In this document: in pieces, positions 63,101 to 64,000 of the stretch
Layout of the letters: each line of letters starts with the position of its first letter
Numbering within the stretch: the first letter of the stretch is position 1
Assembly: GCF_900103125.1 (NCBI RefSeq)
Contig: NZ_FNJV01000008.1
Coordinates: forward strand, 62,001 to 126,000
DNA: 64,000 bases
Source: Mucilaginibacter sp. OK268
GTDB taxonomy: Bacteria; Bacteroidota; Bacteroidia; Sphingobacteriales; Sphingobacteriaceae
Direction: 5' to 3'
Notes under the pieces: model-generated
The model's input: the letters and a program-made list of their open reading frames with translations, nothing else
What the model was told of the DNA's origin: nothing
Databases searched by the model: none
Program-made: the position numbers and the translations under genes

Positions 63101-63284
63101 ATTTAAATCGGCTAGTGTGTTTGTAACCGCTACGGATGTATTTATCATCACTAATTATTCCGGGGCAGATCCCGACGTGAACGGCACCAACTCCTCCACT
63201 TTAGGAACAGGCGCTGCCGGCTTTGATTATGGTACCGTACCTACACCGAGGGTAATTTCTTTAGGTTTAAAAGTGAAGTTATAA
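60159..63284 (+). CDS. SusC/RagA-family TonB-dependent receptor
   Basis: A 1041-residue outer-membrane receptor. The signal peptide (MKKSLLFFFLVLCCCALKTMAQ) is followed by a carboxypeptidase-like domain (about 25-105), a TonB-box-like IGFG segment replacing the usual VGYG, the plug (IETVTVLKGADAAAVYGSSASGGAIVIT) and the barrel ending RVISLGLKVKL. There is no STN domain, so regulation is by another route, probably the divergent DeoR. The SusD partner begins 12 bases after its stop. No enzyme is visible before the window ends, so the substrate is open. Confidence 0.94.
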   Translation: MKKSLLFFFLVLCCCALKTMAQVQSITGKITSADDGSPLPGVSVKIKGTNTGTQSDSKGAYAISASPGQVIVYSFIGMKPQERTVGAATVIDIALLSDATMLKEVPITIGFGVKADKRYSTSPVQTVKGEAIQQTQRENFINALQGRVAGATVTPTGGNPGASSSIVLRGLNSIGGSNSPLFVIDGIRVSNDAVDQSSLASNGDNRREDFTNRIADINPDDIETVTVLKGADAAAVYGSSASGGAIVITTRKGHAGPGTVTYDNDFGFATAYRFPKIQTVYGVGQNGSSSGIVRTLFGPAYAPGTKTYNNLQDIMQTGHTVINNLAFEGGNEITTYRLSASIRNTTGVLPVAYNDKISLRFSGTSKISSKLTSSASFNYFNIDNRKLNKGNSGTYINALAWPSNDDVRNYLNPDGTRRLILPASASNITSDATVDFDNPLWDAHNNISRDKTNRMIGNVDLSFDAASWLNFRALAGIDYAATAGNNFVSQYSSSYQNSPLNSFAATSGIATGGIIDNYNDGNLQINGSFFATGKKQFGDFKTTLAVGAEAISNSDEINGYYGEKFIQPDFNNINNTTPTTQRSSDYVKKVRYLSGIARLGLVYKEILTLNATAREEYSSKLSGTQQDHYFYPSVGLGFIFTELPGLKDNPILSFGKIRASYAEVGKDPTAPYKIRSTLLQQTTTGGGFAYDVTGNNPNLRPERDKELDLGAEFQFFNGRLGADISYYEVKATNQIFNPRISYASGYILEYINGGEVKNHGFEVSLTGAPVKSKNFNWDVLLNFTAARGKVVSLGGLPEYYNSDTWIYSNVRSSIFPGSSTTNIAAYGYARNKAGQILIDPTSGIPISNVTFGVGGDKQPKFSIGLGNHFTFKDFDLNFLFDIRKGGDIFNGNELFMTRYGLSARTLNRMAPIIVPGVLKDGNENSANPTVNNIQITPNTQNNYYANAVDADFIEHNINWVRLKDITLSYRLPQSLLKRQSVFKSASVFVTATDVFIITNYSGADPDVNGTNSSTLGTGAAGFDYGTVPTPRVISLGLKVKL

Positions 63285-63296
63285 AAAGAAGACAAC

Positions 63297-64000
63297 ATGA
63301 AAAGTTTTAAATATTCCATATTGACAATGCTTGTGCTGTTTTCGGCAAGCAGTTGTAAAAAATATATAGATGTAAATACCAACCCCAACGCACCGGTCAC
63401 GGCTGATGCATCGGCCCTGTTGCCGCCTATACAGGCGGGTATGGCACGCGGTGTTTGGTACGATAGCCGTTATATAGGCCAGTATGCCCAGGTATGGGGA
63501 TCGGCTACGGCCAACAATGTTTGGGACGAAGAAGGTTATCTGCCAGCGTCTGACTCCAACGGCGAAATGTGGCGCACGGTTTATTTTAGCCTGGGGCAAA
63601 ACATCACCCTGTTATGGCAGGATGCTATCCCCAAAAAGAAATGGGATTATGTGGCCGTGGGCTACGCGCTGCGGGCATGGGGCTTCCAGACCGGCGGCGA
63701 TCTGTATGATCATATGATCGTGAAAGAAGCCTTTGACCCTACACGCCTCACCTTTGATTATGATGATGGTTCTGTTGTTTACGCCGAAGTGGTAAAAGAT
63801 TGCCAGCTGGCCTTAAATTACATGAACCTGGCCATTAAAACCGATAACCAGACCATATCGCCAACACTGGCCAAAGGCGATTATATGTACTACGGCGATC
63901 GCAGCAAATGGATCAAATTCATTTATGCGATACTGGCTCAGAACGCGCTGCATCTAAGCAACAAAGCCTCATTTAATGCCGATAACGTAAAGAAATATGC
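63297..64000 (+). CDS. SusD-like (SusD/RagB, PF12771-type) lipoprotein, partial
   Basis: An ATG at 63297 opens a frame that runs off the right edge after 234 codons without a stop. The signal ends SASSCKKYIDVNTNPNAP, with the lipidated Cys near residue 20 and the NTNPNAP start characteristic of the SusD-like lipoproteins that partner SusC proteins with the IGFG box. GQYAQVWGSATANNVWDEEGY, VGYALRAWGFQTGGDLYD and AILAQNALHLSNK are the helical SusD core. It pairs with the SusC at 60159, 12 bases upstream. Confidence 0.92.
   Translation, partial: MKSFKYSILTMLVLFSASSCKKYIDVNTNPNAPVTADASALLPPIQAGMARGVWYDSRYIGQYAQVWGSATANNVWDEEGYLPASDSNGEMWRTVYFSLGQNITLLWQDAIPKKKWDYVAVGYALRAWGFQTGGDLYDHMIVKEAFDPTRLTFDYDDGSVVYAEVVKDCQLALNYMNLAIKTDNQTISPTLAKGDYMYYGDRSKWIKFIYAILAQNALHLSNKASFNADNVKKY

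Noticed and set aside
63484-63717. A 77-codon plus-strand frame
   Set aside because: It is out of frame within the SusD-like gene that starts at 63297 and runs to the window end, whose own frame has clear SusD features.

Overview
The window looks like chromosomal DNA of a Bacteroidota bacterium, most probably a Mucilaginibacter/Pedobacter-like member of the Sphingobacteriaceae. The evidence is four SusC/RagA-type receptors with four SusD-type lipoproteins, an ECF sigma factor with a FecR anti-sigma, a type IX secretion plug protein and a type IX (type B) cargo, TamL and BBP2 outer-membrane proteins, TAnnTTTG-type promoters, and several families of short palindromic intergenic repeats. No phage, IS element, integrase or CRISPR array was found. 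Species-level identity is inference.

Layout. 1-14.7 kb is mostly housekeeping: the end of a chorismate mutase, a GH30 glycosidase, purU, small membrane and lipoproteins, TamL, a SpoU methyltransferase, tRNA-Cys, a 59-residue basic protein, pyrD, an SGNH hydrolase, methionine aminopeptidase and an ABC-F ATPase. 14.7-20.6 kb holds an isolated SusC/SusD pair on the minus strand. Its upstream region carries two decayed tandem copies of the susC start region, followed by a long non-coding stretch. 20.6-32 kb is mixed: a type IX plug protein, thioesterase, YqaE, an NtrC-type regulator, a PadR-HAAS pair, a PRISE-type reductase, two AraC regulators' worth of regulation begins here (one at 27.1 kb), a secreted beta-propeller with a type IX signal, and a DMT transporter. 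32-48 kb is a PUL-like uptake locus: a DUF1735 lipoprotein, two SusC/SusD pairs, FecR and an ECF sigma factor. A MacB-like permease on the opposite strand separates FecR from sigma, and no carbohydrate-active enzyme is present.

48-57 kb contains a DeoR regulator and then a run of minus-strand genes: a desaturase, a small hypothetical gene, an RRM protein, a secreted protein, a BBP2 porin, and a tight operon of an ArgA-like GNAT, an ArgE-like M20 hydrolase and an NtrC-type regulator. 57-64 kb holds an SDR gene with an adjacent AraC regulator, a DeoR regulator, and a divergent SusC/SusD pair whose SusD runs off the end of the window.

The most unusual structures are: the tandem susC-leader array (19.43-19.88 kb); a nested perfect inverted repeat (10.54-10.71 kb); helically phased GTGTTAAAAT repeats upstream of the type IX plug gene; a 47-nt palindrome with extra GGTTTACA half-sites between convergent genes (58.97-59.09 kb); a palindrome overlapping the padR promoter; the interrupted sigma/FecR pair; and the amino-acid-type acetyltransferase/deacylase/NtrC operon. 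Nothing here can be declared a new system from sequence alone. The GNAT-M20-NtrC operon and the two-receptor uptake locus are the best functional candidates.
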